From positions 2,339,001-2,403,000 of the forward strand of contig CAMRHE010000167.1 in assembly GCA_947044405.1 (NCBI GenBank): a stretch of 64,000 nucleotides of DNA, read 5' to 3'. This document shows, piece after piece, positions 45,871 through 57,726 of the stretch. The notes beneath the pieces were generated by a model. The model was not told the origin of the DNA, ran no database searches, and worked only from the letters and a program-made list of their open reading frames with translations. Made by a program: the position numbers and the translations under genes. Within the stretch, counting starts at the first letter, position 1; every line of letters starts with the position of its first letter. Source of the DNA: Leptodactylus fallax. Taxonomy: Eukaryota; Chordata; Amphibia; Anura; Leptodactylidae.

Positions 45871-46243
45871 TAAGAAAAGGTTGTCCAGGATAAACATCTT
45901 CTTTTTGTTTTGTTAACAAAAAAAATAAATAAATACTTGCCTGTCCCCGGGGCTCTGGTGTCTCCCAGTTCTGCTACTCCGGTGTTTTCTTGCGGCGGAG
46001 ACCGCCGCACTGTGATGTCTCATGCCCCTTTTTTTTAGGCTACTGATTGGCCTCAGTGGTCACGTGCGGCAGGGACTTCCGCCAGAAGAAAACACCGAAG
46101 CAGCAGGACCAGATGGCACTGTGAGGCATCGGGACAGGTGAGTATGTTTGTTTTGTTTTCTTTTTTTGTTTCAGGTTTTTTGTTTTTCACCTTCCCAGCC
46201 TAATATATAAAAAAAATATATATATCCTGGACAACCCCTTTAA
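45871..46243. mobile_element. TTAA-type MITE in PPP1R2 intron 1
   Basis: Left AAAAGGTTGTCCAGGATAAA is mirrored by ATATCCTGGACAACCCCTTTAA. The left TTAA is degraded. The preceding 45480-45870 is another degraded member (AGGGGTTTTTCCAAG near 45508). Confidence 0.6.
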
Positions 46244-46849
46244 CTTTCAGCTAACCCCTTTAACACATGTTCACTTTCCAGAGGCCTTGAAGTGTCAGAT
46301 TGCAGCCGATCAAAGGTAGGATTGTTCATAAGAATGATCCCACCATCAGTGTATCCATTTTTTTTTTTTTTTTTGTCTAAATACTGAACACTACATGGTG
46401 GCTAAACTATTTCTTATATTGTCCCTTAGATAAAACAGGTTACGTTACTAATATACAGATTTATGCTGCTCACAAGTACTAGAACAGCTGGTGCTATTTT
46501 AGCTCAACAGCGATCTCTCCATACAAAATTTTGAAGTCTGTCTCTTAGATGGGGTTCAGTTTCAGTTCTAGGCAAAGCAGGATGTACCATTATGCATTAG
46601 TTTACACTGAGGGCACAGTATATACTGGAGTGCCATAAATCCTTTGTTTTACTGATAGTTGGGGTCTTAGTGGTTGGAGCCAACTTGCTTCCTAAGGATA
46701 GACCATTGTATATTCCCAGATAACCCCTCTCCATGATGTAACTATATGACACAGATAGCATTACAAAGAGGCACTACAATACAACCTCGCTGTGATCACA
46801 CGGGTACATAAGCTGTATCTATGTGATCACTACATAGCCCAGTGGAGAC

Positions 46850-47117
46850 TAAGGGTGGGTTCACACTTGCGGCGGCACTCTGTCCGCCACGAATCCGACC
46901 TAAATGACGGAAAACTGGATAGGGAAAGGTTTGCGACGCTTTTCTTAAAGACCCATTCACTTGAATTGGGTTTTTAAAGCAATGCATGGGTGTGTGCTTA
47001 CACCCTCTGCGCCGCAAAACGTTTTTTCCGCTGGAAACAAAGTCAGACATGCAGGACTTTGTTTCCGACGAAAAAAAACGGCTTTGCGGCTCCGCCGCAA
47101 GTGTGAACCCACCCTAA
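46850..47117. mobile_element. inverted-repeat MITE with GGGTTCACACTTGCGG ends
   Basis: The left end TAAGGGTGGGTTCACACTTG is mirrored exactly by CAAGTGTGAACCCACCCTAA apart from the outermost base. Pairing extends to GCGGCGG. It lies in PPP1R2 intron 1. Confidence 0.75.
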
Positions 47118-47521
47118 CACTCATGTTCCTTGTGAAATGTGAGGTCAGAGAAACCTCTTTGTTCTAATGTTTTCCAAGCAGAATGCTTTGTTATACCTTT
47201 GGTGGGAAAGCCATCTATAAAATGCATCCATTACCTTCTTTTATTCAGCCATAAATGATTGATAATCTCATTTTTATGTTCATCACTGAGACAACTTTGT
47301 ATTATGTTCATTTAGTCTGACATCATTTTTATTTTATCCCAGAAATCCTTTGTGTACACTGGTCAGTTTTCTTCATATACAGTGCCAGAAATAAGTTATG
47401 ATTTTTCTTTTTTACTATTACTAATTCTTCTTCTTTTGCCTTTTGTTTTTTAACAACATAGGGGCTTGGATATTTTTAATTCTTTGCGTGGATATATATT
47501 TGTACTTTTTTTCTTTTGCAG
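47118..47521. other. end of PPP1R2 intron 1
   Basis: About 400 bp with no repeat. A pyrimidine-rich tract and TTTTGCAG form the acceptor. Confidence 0.6.
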
Positions 47522-47629
47522 TAAGAAGTCACAGAAATGGGATGAAATGAATATTCTTGCAACGTATCATCCTTCTGATAAGGACTATGGCCTAATGAAA
47601 ATAGATGAACCAAGTACTCCCTACCATAG
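47522..47629 (+). CDS. PPP1R2: PPP1R2 exon 2
   Basis: A 108-bp exon between TTTGCAG and GTAATA. It encodes [20 protein letters not shown], then [31 protein letters not shown] is the second PP1-binding segment, and PSTPYH holds the conserved threonine phosphorylated by GSK3. It is nearly identical to the mammalian sequence, which makes the gene call secure. Confidence 0.97.
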
Positions 47630-48837
47630 GTAATAGTAATGTATTCGGTAATAGTTCATCTGCAGTCAGTGGACAGCTTTGCCAGTAGGCACCTTTTGGA
47701 TCTGTGACTTGCTGCCTACATACATACCTGACTCAGACCTGTCCCTTTTTTGCTTCTTCTTCAATGAACTATATACTACCTTTGAATTGCTCTGTTCTTG
47801 TGTGCATCAATAGTTCTGAGTGTTGGTCAGACAAACATCTCTGATAAGCAATGTATCAGGAATGTCCCTTGTTCTTCCCTAGCTATGACCTTCATAACAT
47901 ACTGTGACCTATTATCTAATGGTTTATGACAATATCTGGTTAATGGGTGTACTCCAGTTTGAAATTTCTAACAATCCTAAATTTCTACTTAATAGGTTTA
48001 GTGTCCTCTCTGATTTTGGCAAAAAAAAAAATCATTCATGCATTAATAGGGAGATTATTATAAATCACCTATGTCTATGCACACTTTTATATTGGTAATT
48101 CTTACAATATAAATTTATAACATGATTTGCTAAAAAAAAAATCTCTATTTTTTTTTCTTTAAACTTCCAGGTGCTTTTGATTTTTAATCTTTCATCTGTT
48201 GTTTTTTTTTTTTTTTTTTTTTTTTTATTCATGAAAAAAAAAAAAAAGTTCAGTAAACTGGTACCTTCCTCATCCTACCTTTCCAACTATGATTGACTAG
48301 AGTGAATAAATTCTTGATGATAGGATGTGGTTGGAGGAGGAGCCTGCATGGAATTTATCAGACTCTGGCTGAAGGGTCTGGAACTGTGAATACTATATTT
48401 CTGTAAAAGGTCCGTCCCCCAAATGAAAATGAATGGCAGGTAGTGAAGGGGTTAAATATTGCACACAAAGCAAATGCATCTGTCCTAGACTACGCCATCC
48501 CAGTCAGTTGCCTGCATTGGCCGTCCAGGGCTTGGCTTTCATGTATCACTCCAATGTGGCCAAGCCATTCGCTGGCCTTTAACGGTCATATGCAGGTGGC
48601 CAACTACATAATTGCTGCAGCAATGATGTAGGCGACCACCCTTGTGGAGCAGCAGACTGACATCAAGTAGCTGCGGCTGAATGCCTAGGACAGGGGGGTA
48701 TCCTTTATTTTAATCTCTTCTCTGCCCACAGTTAATTTTCACTTGGGGACCACACATTAATTTTGTCTGATTTCTATAGACAACCAGTGACATTTTCACT
48801 AATGTACTGTAAGTGAATGGATTGCAACCACAACTTT
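47630..48837. other. PPP1R2 intron 2, first part
   Basis: About 1.2 kb with no recognised element beyond a T-run and A-run back to back at 48200-48247, able to fold as a hairpin. Confidence 0.45.
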
Positions 48838-49142
48838 TAGGCTAAGGCCCCGTGTAGTGGGCCGCAGTGAAAAAGCGCTGCGGGAAAAACCGCAGTGGAA
48901 ATGCATTGTGGCATTTCCTGCAAAGCTTTTCACTGAAAGTCTGCAGATTAAACCTCTGCAGACTTTCTGCTTCAGTTACACCTATTGGGAAACGTTTCCG
49001 TAGGTATAATTGACAAGCTGCAATTTCCAAAAACACAACGTTTTTGGAAATTGCAACATTTCTGATGCGCATATTTTTCTGCAATATGTGGATAGAATTC
49101 GTGTTTTTTGCCGTGCCATTTATTCCATGTGGGGCCCTGGCA
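48838..49142. mobile_element. inverted-repeat MITE, GGCTAAGGCCCC family
   Basis: The left end TTAGGCTAAGGCCCCGTG pairs with CATGTGGGGCCCTGGC. Internal phrases GTAGGTATAATTGACAAGCTG and TTTCTGATGCGCATAT match other members. Confidence 0.6.
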
Positions 49143-50700
49143 TAAGTTGCAGAAAAGCCTAAAATTGCACGGTATGCAATGGTATTTTGTAGTAACTGAG
49201 CAGGGGACAGAGCAGAACATGCGGTGTATGATCATGTAGAGGTGGCCACTAATGCTTGTCTATGTGACCATAAGCTGCTGTCACACTGCAGTCTCAGGTG
49301 CACAGTGGTGGTTTCAGTTACACTAATTGATTACAGTTTCTGTTAAACTCTTCCTTGCCACTGGGGAACAGGTTACTAGTAACTGTAATGAACTTCTGCC
49401 ATTTAACTTACCACAGTGTGGCATCTAATGTCCTCCTCTGATCTCTCACTGCTCATATCTAGCATCCCTTGTAAATACTTGCTGGCCAGGACTGCATGGC
49501 AGTGTTTCCAATGATGTTACCTGATTGCAGCTCCAGTTAACCTTTTCTCCACCATTGGCAGAAAACAGAAGCTACAATCAATTGCTATAATTAAAAGCAC
49601 TGGCATGCAGTATCTCTTAGTGCAGATCTAATGTCCCTGCTAGAGGGGGGTGACACATGATGTAACCTGGGATTCAGTCTGTCTCAGCTTCTGGTATTTT
49701 TTTCCATGGAAATAAAACACTTATGTATTTCACCTGCTTACCATTATAGGCTGTGCAGTAACACCAAAACCACACAGCCTGTAGTGAAATGCAGATGAAA
49801 TGTATGTGTTTTGCTTGCATAGAAATGAAACACTGGTGGCCAGGACAGGATCATGTTACATCATGTGTGTCACCACCCAAATGCTGCCAGACAGAAGTGT
49901 ACGCTTCCGTAAACCTGTTTATGGGGGAACAGGTTCACAGGAGCTATAGCCAACTACTGATTTAGGGCAGGATCAAATCTCCTCCTCTGTCCGATACAAT
50001 AATAATAACTTTATTTATATAGCGCCAACATATTCCGTAGCACTTTACAAATCGGAGGACACATGAACAGACAATATAAGACATAGAGAGCTTACATTCT
50101 ATGAGGAAATAGGGAGACACAAGAGGTCAGAGGGCATTGTTTGGTACAATGGTCCATCCACCTTTTCAATAAATAAGGTCTTATAACTAAGGCTGTATCA
50201 CCAGCTGGTATCTGTAAAAATTCAGATACTGAGTGCAGCGTAGCTTCTAGATGGAAGGGACAGGATTGAAGGAATAGAGGAGAAAGGATAGGATAGAATA
50301 GGATAAAAAATGTTAGTGTAGTGTGCAGAGGTGTAGAACAATTTGGTCAGGTCATGTGATCAGTGTCGGACTGGGATGTCTAGGGCCCACCAGTGGAATT
50401 GTTTCTAGGGGCCCACCATCAGAACCCCTGCAGATCAGCGGTACCGAGACAGGGCGGCTAAAGGTAATAACATGCCGGGAGCTATGCTGCTCACCCACTA
50501 TACCATGTGCACCACTGCACTACCTAAACCTACTGCTACACCTTGTATGGCAAGTGAACAGCGTGGCTCCTAGAATTGTTACCTTTACCTGTAGCCGCTC
50601 TGTCCTGGAAAAGCTGATCTGCAGAGGTCCTGGCTGTTGTATCATCGCAGATGTAATATTGATGGCCTATCCTAAGGACAGTCCATCAATATTAGGAAGA
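49143..50700. other. PPP1R2 intron 2 with a SINE tail
   Basis: At 49994-50110 a reversed SINE tail (TTTATTTATATAGCGCCAAC, TTCCGTAGCACTTTACAAA) is visible. The 50340-50712 stretch carries a MITE-like right end (AAATCCTTTAA). Otherwise nothing is recognised. Confidence 0.45.
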
Positions 50701-50712
50701 TGGACAAATCCT

Positions 50713-51074
50713 TTAAAGAGGTTGTCGAAGGAATCGGAGCAACCCATGTAGCTGGCGGGAGGTGTAAAGTAAAAAATAAGTAAATTAAAAAGCATACTCA
50801 CCTGTCCCCGGCGCTCCGTTGTCTGCTGCCAGTGTCCATTCAGTCTCATGCCAGCGACTCCTTGCTGGGAGTCCTGCACCTCATGTGATCGCTGAGACCA
50901 ATTAGGTACAGGATTTCCAGAAATGAGGCGCCGCCATGAGACCGAACAGACACAGGCAGGGGACAACGGGGTGCTGGGGACAGGTGAGTATGCTTTTTTA
51001 AAAATTTTCTTATTTTTACACCTCCCTGGTGGCCGACACAGTGGTCGCTCCAGTTTATGGACAACCTCTTTTAA
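50713..51074. mobile_element. TTAA-type MITE
   Basis: TTAAAGAGGTTGTCGAAGG at the left pairs with ACAACCTCTTTTAA at the right. The inner arms match over the purine/pyrimidine stretch AAAAATAAG. Both end TTAAs are shared with neighbouring MITE ends (50716 and 51071). Confidence 0.65.
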
Positions 51075-51246
51075 GGGGTTGTCTGGGCCAAATTTTTCTA
51101 TGGTCACTTCACTGGTCCCCCCACATAGTGGCCTCTTCACTGGTCCCCCATACTGTATGGGGAATATTGATGGGGTCATTATATTGTGTGGGAGCAGTGA
51201 TGGGGGCTAACATCCTGTGGGGGGACATTAAACTGTGTGGGGCATA

Positions 51247-51665
51247 TTAAAGGGGTTGTCCAGGGTTGATCTTTTTTGTGGCCTATGCTCTGGATAGGCC
51301 ATAAATACCTGATCGGTAGAGGGCTGACACACGGCCCCATCAGCTGTTCGGAGCCACTTCCGGCACCTGTTCTGTACACAACACAGGGCCGGAAGCAGAA
51401 AGCTCCATCCGCTGTATAGCAGTCAGACGCCTTCACTGCAGCTCAGCCCCTACTGACTTCAATAAGTGCTGAAATACAGTGAAGTTGCCCGGCTAATATA
51501 CAGTGAACAGAGCTTTCTGCTTCTGGCCCTGTATTGTGTACAGTACGGGCATCAGAAGTGGCTCCATATAGCTGATCGGTCCGGGGTCAGCCCCCTACAG
51601 ATCAGGTATCTGTGGCCTATCCTGAAGATAAACCATAACAAATTATGCCTGGACAACCCCTTTAA
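51247..51665. mobile_element. TTAA-type MITE
   Basis: Left TTAAAGGGGTTGTCCAGG and right CCTGGACAACCCCTTTAA. Subterminal GGCCTATGCTCTGGATAGGC on the left recurs inverted as TGTGGCCTATCCTGAAGATA on the right. The 51071-51246 stretch before it also begins TTAAGGGGTTGTCTGGGCC and looks like the left part of an older copy. Confidence 0.75.
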
Positions 51666-51689
51666 TATACACCCCTAATGCACCACACT

Positions 51690-52135
51690 TTAAAGAGATT
51701 GTCCAGTATAATTTTTTTCTTTTTTATAATTAGTCCGGGGGGAGGTGAATCCCTCCTACCCCCCCCCCCCCAAAAAAAAACAAAAAAAAAACATGCTAAA
51801 CATACTCACCTGTCTCTGGTGCTCTGGTGTCCTCCCAGCACGGTCCGGTCCTGCAGCATCGCTATCTTCTTTTTGCCAGAATTCCTCACTGGCTGTGACG
51901 TCCCAGGTCTCTTCCCTTAGGCCACTGATTGGCCTCAGGGGTCACGTGACGTCACAGGTGGTCACGTGACGTCACAGGTAGTCACGTGCAGAGGGAACGT
52001 CAGCTGGAAGAAAACAGAACTGCAAGACCGAACTACTCTGGGAGACACTGGGGACAGGAAAGAAAGTTTGTGGGGGGTTTTTTTGTTTTGTTTTTTTCAC
52101 CTGCCCCTGCGTAATTGAAAAAAAAAAAAAAAAAT
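51690..52135. mobile_element. TTAA-type MITE, right end lost
   Basis: It starts TTAAAGAGATTGTCCAG. The right arm is present up to CACCTGCCCCTGCG and then ends in an A-run at 52118-52134, without the TTAA terminus. It contains the E-box/CRE repeats at 51940-51990. Confidence 0.6.
51940..51990. repeat. 20-bp tandem repeat of overlapping E-box and CRE
   Basis: Units start at 51941, 51961 and 51981. Each of the first two holds GTCACGTGACGTCACAGGT, in which CACGTG (E-box) overlaps TGACGTCA (CRE). The third unit keeps only the E-box. Confidence 0.75.
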
Positions 52136-52151
52136 GAAGGAGCCACTGTAT

Positions 52152-52290
52152 GGAGTATAAGCTCCACAGTGTCCCCCACCCAGTATTATAAGCTCCACAG
52201 TGGCCCCCACCCAGTATTATAAGCTCCACAGTGGCCCCCACCCAGTATTATAAGCTTCGCAGTGGCCCCCACCCAGTATTATATGCGCCC
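52152..52290. repeat. 31-bp minisatellite
   Basis: About four and a half units with a 31-bp period. GCTCCACAG landmarks are at 52161, 52192 and 52223, with a variant at 52254. Each unit contains GTGGCCCCCACCCAGTATTA. Confidence 0.85.
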
Positions 52291-52320
52291 AATAGCCCCC
52301 TCCGCACCACTTCAGTGCTA

Positions 52321-52362
52321 TTATTATACTCTGGGGTCTCCTCAGACCCCAGAGTATAATAA
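52321..52362. repeat. perfect 19-bp hairpin
   Basis: TTATTATACTCTGGGGTCT at 52321-52339 pairs exactly with 52344-52362 across a 4-nt loop. Confidence 0.85.
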
Positions 52363-54322
52363 ATGGAGGCCCATGGAAGTGATTAAAAATAACAAACTCT
52401 CATACTCACCTTGCCTTACCTTTCCTTGGCATCCTCGCTCCATCCTGACGTCTTCAGCGTCTTCAGGCCCTTTTCCGACGACGCTGCTGAGGCCTGTGAT
52501 TGGGCCTCAGCGGTCACGTGGGGGCGCAGCGACGTCATTACGCGGTCGCGCCCCATGTGACCGCTGGGGCCTAATCACAGGCCTCAGTCACATGACAGAA
52601 GAGCGGCGGAGAGGACGCTGTGCCCAGGAGAGGTGAGAATATGTATTTATTATTTTCAGTCACTTCCCCTGGGCAGCCATCTATTGGAAAGGGGCCTGCA
52701 ATATGCCAGGGTCCCTTTCCAATAACAGTATGTATAGCGGTCGGGGAACCAGGCTTTCCCGGACCGCTATCATAGTGGTCCGGGGCCCCGGCCATCTCCA
52801 GCTGGCTACGGGCCCCGTACCCTGCCGTGTCCGGTCGCGGTCGCGCCCCCTGCGACCGCGATCGTAATGCCACTGGTCAGGGGCCCGACCGGACCCCATA
52901 ACATGAGGACTAATAGTCGGGGCTCGGGGCCCACTGGTGGATTCACTGGTTCCCCGGTGTGCCAGTCCAACCCTGCATGTGATACACCTGCCTAGGTGAA
53001 GGGGAGGATAGAGACGGGTCAGTAGTTAGCAGCACAGGATGGATTGAGGGAAGGTTTTCTCTCTTCTGCGTAGTCTTGTTGTTACATACCAATATAGCCT
53101 TTCCATTTCTGTATAGTCTCAACGGCTGAGGGCTTCAGCGGTGACTGGAAGGTGACCATTCAGAGCTGAGACCTTCCTAGAGTGTGTAAGGAGCAGAGCA
53201 GACAAACATTTTAAGATAGCTAAAAACAGATTCTTCAGACTCCTTAATGGTGAATTAATCAAATTAAATTGATCGCCCAGTCCTAGTTGAAACATTGTTT
53301 CAGAAAGAAAACAAACTAGAATGTAAAGAACCGAAGTGTGTCACTTTCATACTATAAATCTCCTCCTGTAGCTAACCAACAGCACAGTAAGACTTTCTAA
53401 TGTCCTTTATTGCATGGTAATCTTATTTAGCTATATTCTATGATGTTTATGAAATCTGAGTGGTGAGCCTTAAAGATTAAACACTACAGCTATTTTCAGG
53501 AGACCTTTAAAGTGCCTGGAATGGTAATTTATGTAATATGCAGTTTTTAAATGGGTAGAAGTATGTATATTTTAATAATGCATATAATGGTATCTGACTA
53601 TTTATTTGTAAGAGGTGATTTAGGGGAGTGTATTACTGTAGTATAGGCATGTAAGTTACATACCGTGTTTCTCCAAAAATAAGACCTACCCCGAAAATAA
53701 GCCATAGCTAGATTTTTCAGGTTTTTTGGAGTAGGCTTGAAATATAAGCCCTACTCCAAAAATAAGCCCTAGCTAATTTAACCCCTTCCCGGCATCTGCC
53801 TTGCGATTACAGCGGATGCCGGTTCCTTAAAGATGGCGGACGCTACCATAGCCACCATACCGGAGTTAATGCCTGTGATCAGTGTCTACCCTGATCGTGG
53901 GCATTGTTGAGCGTGACCCCCCTCCCCCTCCTTCCCACCAAAGTAGCACAACTGCCGGGGTTAATGCCCGCCATCACAGTGGACTCTGATTGTGGGCATT
54001 GTTAAGTGTGACCTCTCCCACAGTCCCTAGGGCCAGTCCCAACCCTCTATAGCTGCTATACCGGGTCTCCGTACTGTAACTATTTAAATCTAGGTATATT
54101 ATCATATACAGACATGTAAATGGCATTGCACACGGTCAGCATGATCTGAAAGTGATTGAATATGCAACCCTTAGCTCCAGAGCTCTTTAGCATGAACATG
54201 TTTATTCTTATGATATCTATAGACTACATTACAACAAACCAAATTATTCTATTTCATAGACACTGATCAGGCAGAGTTTGTGTTAACCATAACTTAAATT
54301 ATTTAATCTTTTCCGTACACAG
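52363..54322. other. PPP1R2 intron 2, remaining part
   Basis: At 52488-52590 there is a GC-rich inverted repeat (TGAGGCCTGTGATTGGGCC against GGGGCCTAATCACAGGCCTCA). A left-end fragment of the 8993-9685 family lies at about 53662-53782. A low-copy phrase in two versions (TTAATGCC...TGATCGTGGGCATTGTT) is at 53868-54012. Nothing coding is seen. Confidence 0.5.
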
Positions 54323-54409
54323 AATGGTTGGTGATGATGATGATGATGAAGGAGCCATGAGTGATTCAGAGTGCAATGAAGCATTAACGGCTGATGTCTT
54401 GGCTAAAAA
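54323..54409 (+). CDS. PPP1R2: PPP1R2 exon 3
   Basis: An 87-bp exon between TACACAG and GTAAGC. It encodes MVGDDDDDEGAMSDSECNE and ALTADVLAKK. A run of GAT codons gives five Asp in a row. The acidic SDSE stretch is a likely casein-kinase-2 type site, as in other inhibitor-2 proteins. Confidence 0.95.
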
Positions 54410-54744
54410 GTAAGCATTTCTGATTATCTTATAGGTACATGCACACAGTGAACTATTTCTTTATCCCATGCATGTATCCTGTGTGCTAACCAAGCACATG
54501 CAACTTGCATAAGCCAGTTGCTCACTGAATGCCAGGGATAATATCACGTGTAGGATCGATGCCATGCTTAGTCCTATTCAGTAAACCAATGGATGTATTA
54601 CACAGGACTGATCCATGGGTTATACCATTGTTCTGTACTGAAACTATAAAGGCATATGAGCAGACATTAGAAATTTGTATGAAATATTCCTTATTTAGTT
54701 ACTTTTTACAACTGGAAGTTTGTAAATGGCTAGTCTTACTTTAG

Positions 54745-54836
54745 GTTGGAAGCAGCAGAAGGAAAAGATCCCAAATTCTTGGCACAAGAAGAGAGTAGTG
54801 AAGAAGAAGATGAGGAGTTGACACCGGAAGAGAGAG
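54745..54836 (+). CDS. PPP1R2: PPP1R2 exon 4
   Basis: A 92-bp exon between CTTTAG and GTACTG. It encodes LEAAEGKDPKFLAQEESSEE and EDEELTPEER. SSEEEDEE corresponds to the conserved acidic serine cluster phosphorylated by CK2 in mammals. Phases match both neighbours. Confidence 0.95.
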
Positions 54837-55255
54837 GTACTGTTAAATTTATTTATTTTTTTCTCCTAATGTGGCAATACCTCTGGATCTTGATTGTTAA
54901 TCCAGTCTAAAGGTATATTAGAATAGGACCACTCACTGGGTGTTGGTCCAATGCTCACCTCGGCAAGGGCATAATGCAACTGAGTCTCTACATGCTTGAA
55001 GTCAAATGATTCTAGATCTTACTTTTTGGTTTACTAATTCTTTTCCTGCATTACACAATTTTGTAGACATTGGCCCAGACTTACTATTGTGGTTATGACT
55101 AGACCCTGGCGTAAATCATGGCACATCATGTGACATCTAGTTTGAGATTCAATTTTTGACTTGCTAGACATGTGGGTGTGGATTCTCAGCAAAAGTATCT
55201 TAAATGTGCCATGATGCGCCAAAAACGATCCAAGATTGTTTAATAAAATTCTGCC
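54837..55255. other. PPP1R2 intron 4, first part
   Basis: About 420 bp with no recognised element. Confidence 0.5.
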
Positions 55256-55962
55256 TTAAAGGGATTCTATCATTGGGAAAACACGTTTTTAACTGAAGCC
55301 ACGTCGTAATAGCCATTATAAAGGCTATTCTTCTCCTACCTTTGTTGTTTCGCTCCTCTCTGACGTTTAGGAGAAATGTTGATTTTTATCTTTATGCAAA
55401 TGTGTCTTCAGAATGCACAGGGTCCCCCGAATACTGAAACTGCACAGAGGGCGTCTGTCCCCCGTGTTCTCCTCAGATGCATTTTTGAACTTACCATGCC
55501 GCCTCTCTTCTTCTTTAGCAGACGCCTCTTCTTGACGTCATCCTTGTAAGAGTCTTCGTTTGGCCATTTTCCTGTGTCCTATTACTTACAGCGCATGCAG
55601 TACGCTCATGTAATAGGCCACAGGAAAATGGCTGAATGGACATGTGCAGTCGGCGCATGTCTTCCGAACGAAGGATGACGTAAAGAAGAGGCGTTTGCTA
55701 AAGAAGAAGACAGGCGGTGCGGTAAGTTCAAAAATGTGTCTGAGGGGAGAGCACAGGGGACGCTGCCTGTGCAGTTTTGGCACTGGGGGAACACCCCCTG
55801 TGCATTCTGAAGATGCATTTGCATAAAAATCAAAATCAACATTTCTTCTAAACGGCGGCGAGGAGCATAACAACAAAGGTAGGAGAAGAATAGCCTTTAT
55901 AAGGGCTATTACGACGTGGCTTCAGTTAAAAACATGTTTCCCCAATGATAGAATCCCTTTAA
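55256..55962. mobile_element. TTAA-type MITE, 707-bp foldback
   Basis: TTAAAGGGATTCTATCATTGG at the left is mirrored by CCAATGATAGAATCCCTTTAA. The arms pair over about 200 bp, including CCACGTCGTAATAGCC and GAATGCACAGGG, so the single strand could fold almost completely. Confidence 0.85.
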
Positions 55963-56761
55963 AGTAAACCAACAAAAAGGTGGTATAAAGGTAGACTATA
56001 CAGTCTAAGGATGTGCCAGATATATCATACAGCATCAATCACTTTGATAAGTCTGGCATATTTTCAGGCTACTTTACTATTAGTAAATCTGGGCCAGTAT
56101 GTTAAGCCACCGGGGAGTGATAAAGTACAGCAGATCCTGCAGAATCACTCACTGCCAAACTAATACTTGCTTTTTAGTTCCTAATGCTGAAGAAGCAAAG
56201 TTAAAAAACAAAAAAAAAAAACAAACTTGAGTGAAAGAGAGTCTGTGTGTGTGTAGCTTTATACAACTCCACTTATTTTTGTGATATCATCTGGTTAGCG
56301 CAGAGGTCCAGTTTACGCTGTGCTAAATATGTCAGGGATGCTGCACTGCTTATCAGCTCTCTCATACACATTTCCCATGAGTCCGTCCCATTAAACTATG
56401 TAGGTGATGCTGTTGTGCTCAGCCACACGCATCTGATTGAACTACACCTTCATCATTCAGAAGTTCATTCATTTCACAAGTCACATGATACAGTGGGTAT
56501 CATCCTCCTCAGGACACATAGCTAAGTGTGTCCTGAGGAAATTCAGCTGTGTTTATTTATCACCCCATATAAGTCTATGGGGGGGGGTTGAATGCAGCAT
56601 TTTATAACCAAAATGAGTTGGTAAATGCTGCTGTACAACACAATTAATCAGTCATTTTTGATCTATTCACTTTTGTAAACTTAAATACGGCGGTGGTTTT
56701 AACAGGTAAACACATTTTTCTTTTGGGAACTTTATTCATTCTCTATTTGTTAATCTTTTAG
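55963..56761. other. PPP1R2 intron 4, last part
   Basis: About 800 bp with no recognised element. An acceptor TCTTTTAG is present. Confidence 0.5.
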
Positions 56762-56914
56762 AAAAGAAAAGGGAGTTTGAAATGAAAAGGAAGCACCATT
56801 ACAATGAGGGCATGAATATCAAACTCGCCAGACAGTTAATAGCAAAAGAGCTTGCAGGGGAGGATGACGAGGATGAAGAGGATGAAGAAATGCAAGATAT
56901 AACAGACACAGAAG
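56762..56914 (+). CDS. PPP1R2: PPP1R2 exon 5
   Basis: A 153-bp exon between TCTTTTAG and GTAAAT. It encodes KKREFEMKRKHHYNEGMNIK, then LARQLIAKELAGEDDEDEED. HYNEGMNIKLARQLI is the long helix that covers the PP1 active site, its Tyr and Lys being conserved. An acidic tail follows. Confidence 0.96.
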
Positions 56915-56989
56915 GTAAATCTGATACACTCTGTCACTAACTGGTCCTCTGGAAAACTTTGCAGCATAAGTCAAAGGGGTTGTCCAGGC

Positions 56990-57726
56990 TTAAAGGGGTT
57001 TTCCGGGAATATTTTTTTTTTTTTTTTTTTAAAAGGTCTTAGTCTTATTAATAGGTTAATAAGTGCTCCCAAATACCTTTAGCAGTGTTTTGAGTGAATT
57101 CTGGGTTTCTCTGGCATCTTCTGCATTTGTTTACATGGTTTAGCTTTCTGTTTTTTTATTTTACAGCTACCATGATGCATTGCTCTTCACTCATACTACC
57201 TCCCTCTCTCAACTCCTTTTCCCTCCGTCCCTCACTCCTTACACCCCCGCCCTGTTTTCCTAGCTAGCCCTTCCTAACTAACTCAACTCAGGCCACTCCA
57301 CCACATCATACTTACTTGTCTTCCTGTCCGGATCTTCTGGGCATGGGAGATCACCTCTTTCTGCGGGGCCGGCTCCTCACCTCTTGCTGTCTGCCAGTAC
57401 CTGCGCAATAGAGCCGGAGTGCTGGCAGTCTGCACTCCGGGTCTATTGCGCAGGTGTGGGAGGCTTGCAGACGTTAAGAACAGGAGAAACCGGACCCCCA
57501 GAAGCATGAGATGTTCCGTGCCCAGAAAATCTAGACAGGAAGACAGGTAAGTATGATGTGGGGAAGGAGGGTAGTATTGGTGATCCAGAAATGGGGAAAC
57601 GGAACATCACCAGAAAATCTGAAAATGTGTCTGGGGCACTTTACATTTTTGGTAAAGTGAGTAAATTAGAAGTTAGGCGGGGGGAGGGTGTTTAGCTTAG
57701 TTTAGAAATATGAGACAACCCCTTTA
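56990..57726. mobile_element. TTAA-type MITE nested in another MITE
   Basis: It starts TTAAAGGGGTTTTCCGGG and ends GACAACCCCTTTAA. The flanks (AAAGGGGTTGTCCAGGC to the left; TTTATCTGGCTTATCCTCAGG to the right) join into one older MITE of the 51247-51665 subfamily. TTAA is present once at each junction, as a target duplication. Confidence 0.75.

Noticed and set aside
52262..52636. 124-codon open frame in a GC-rich intron stretch
   Set aside because: It overlaps a minisatellite and inverted repeats; composition explains the openness.
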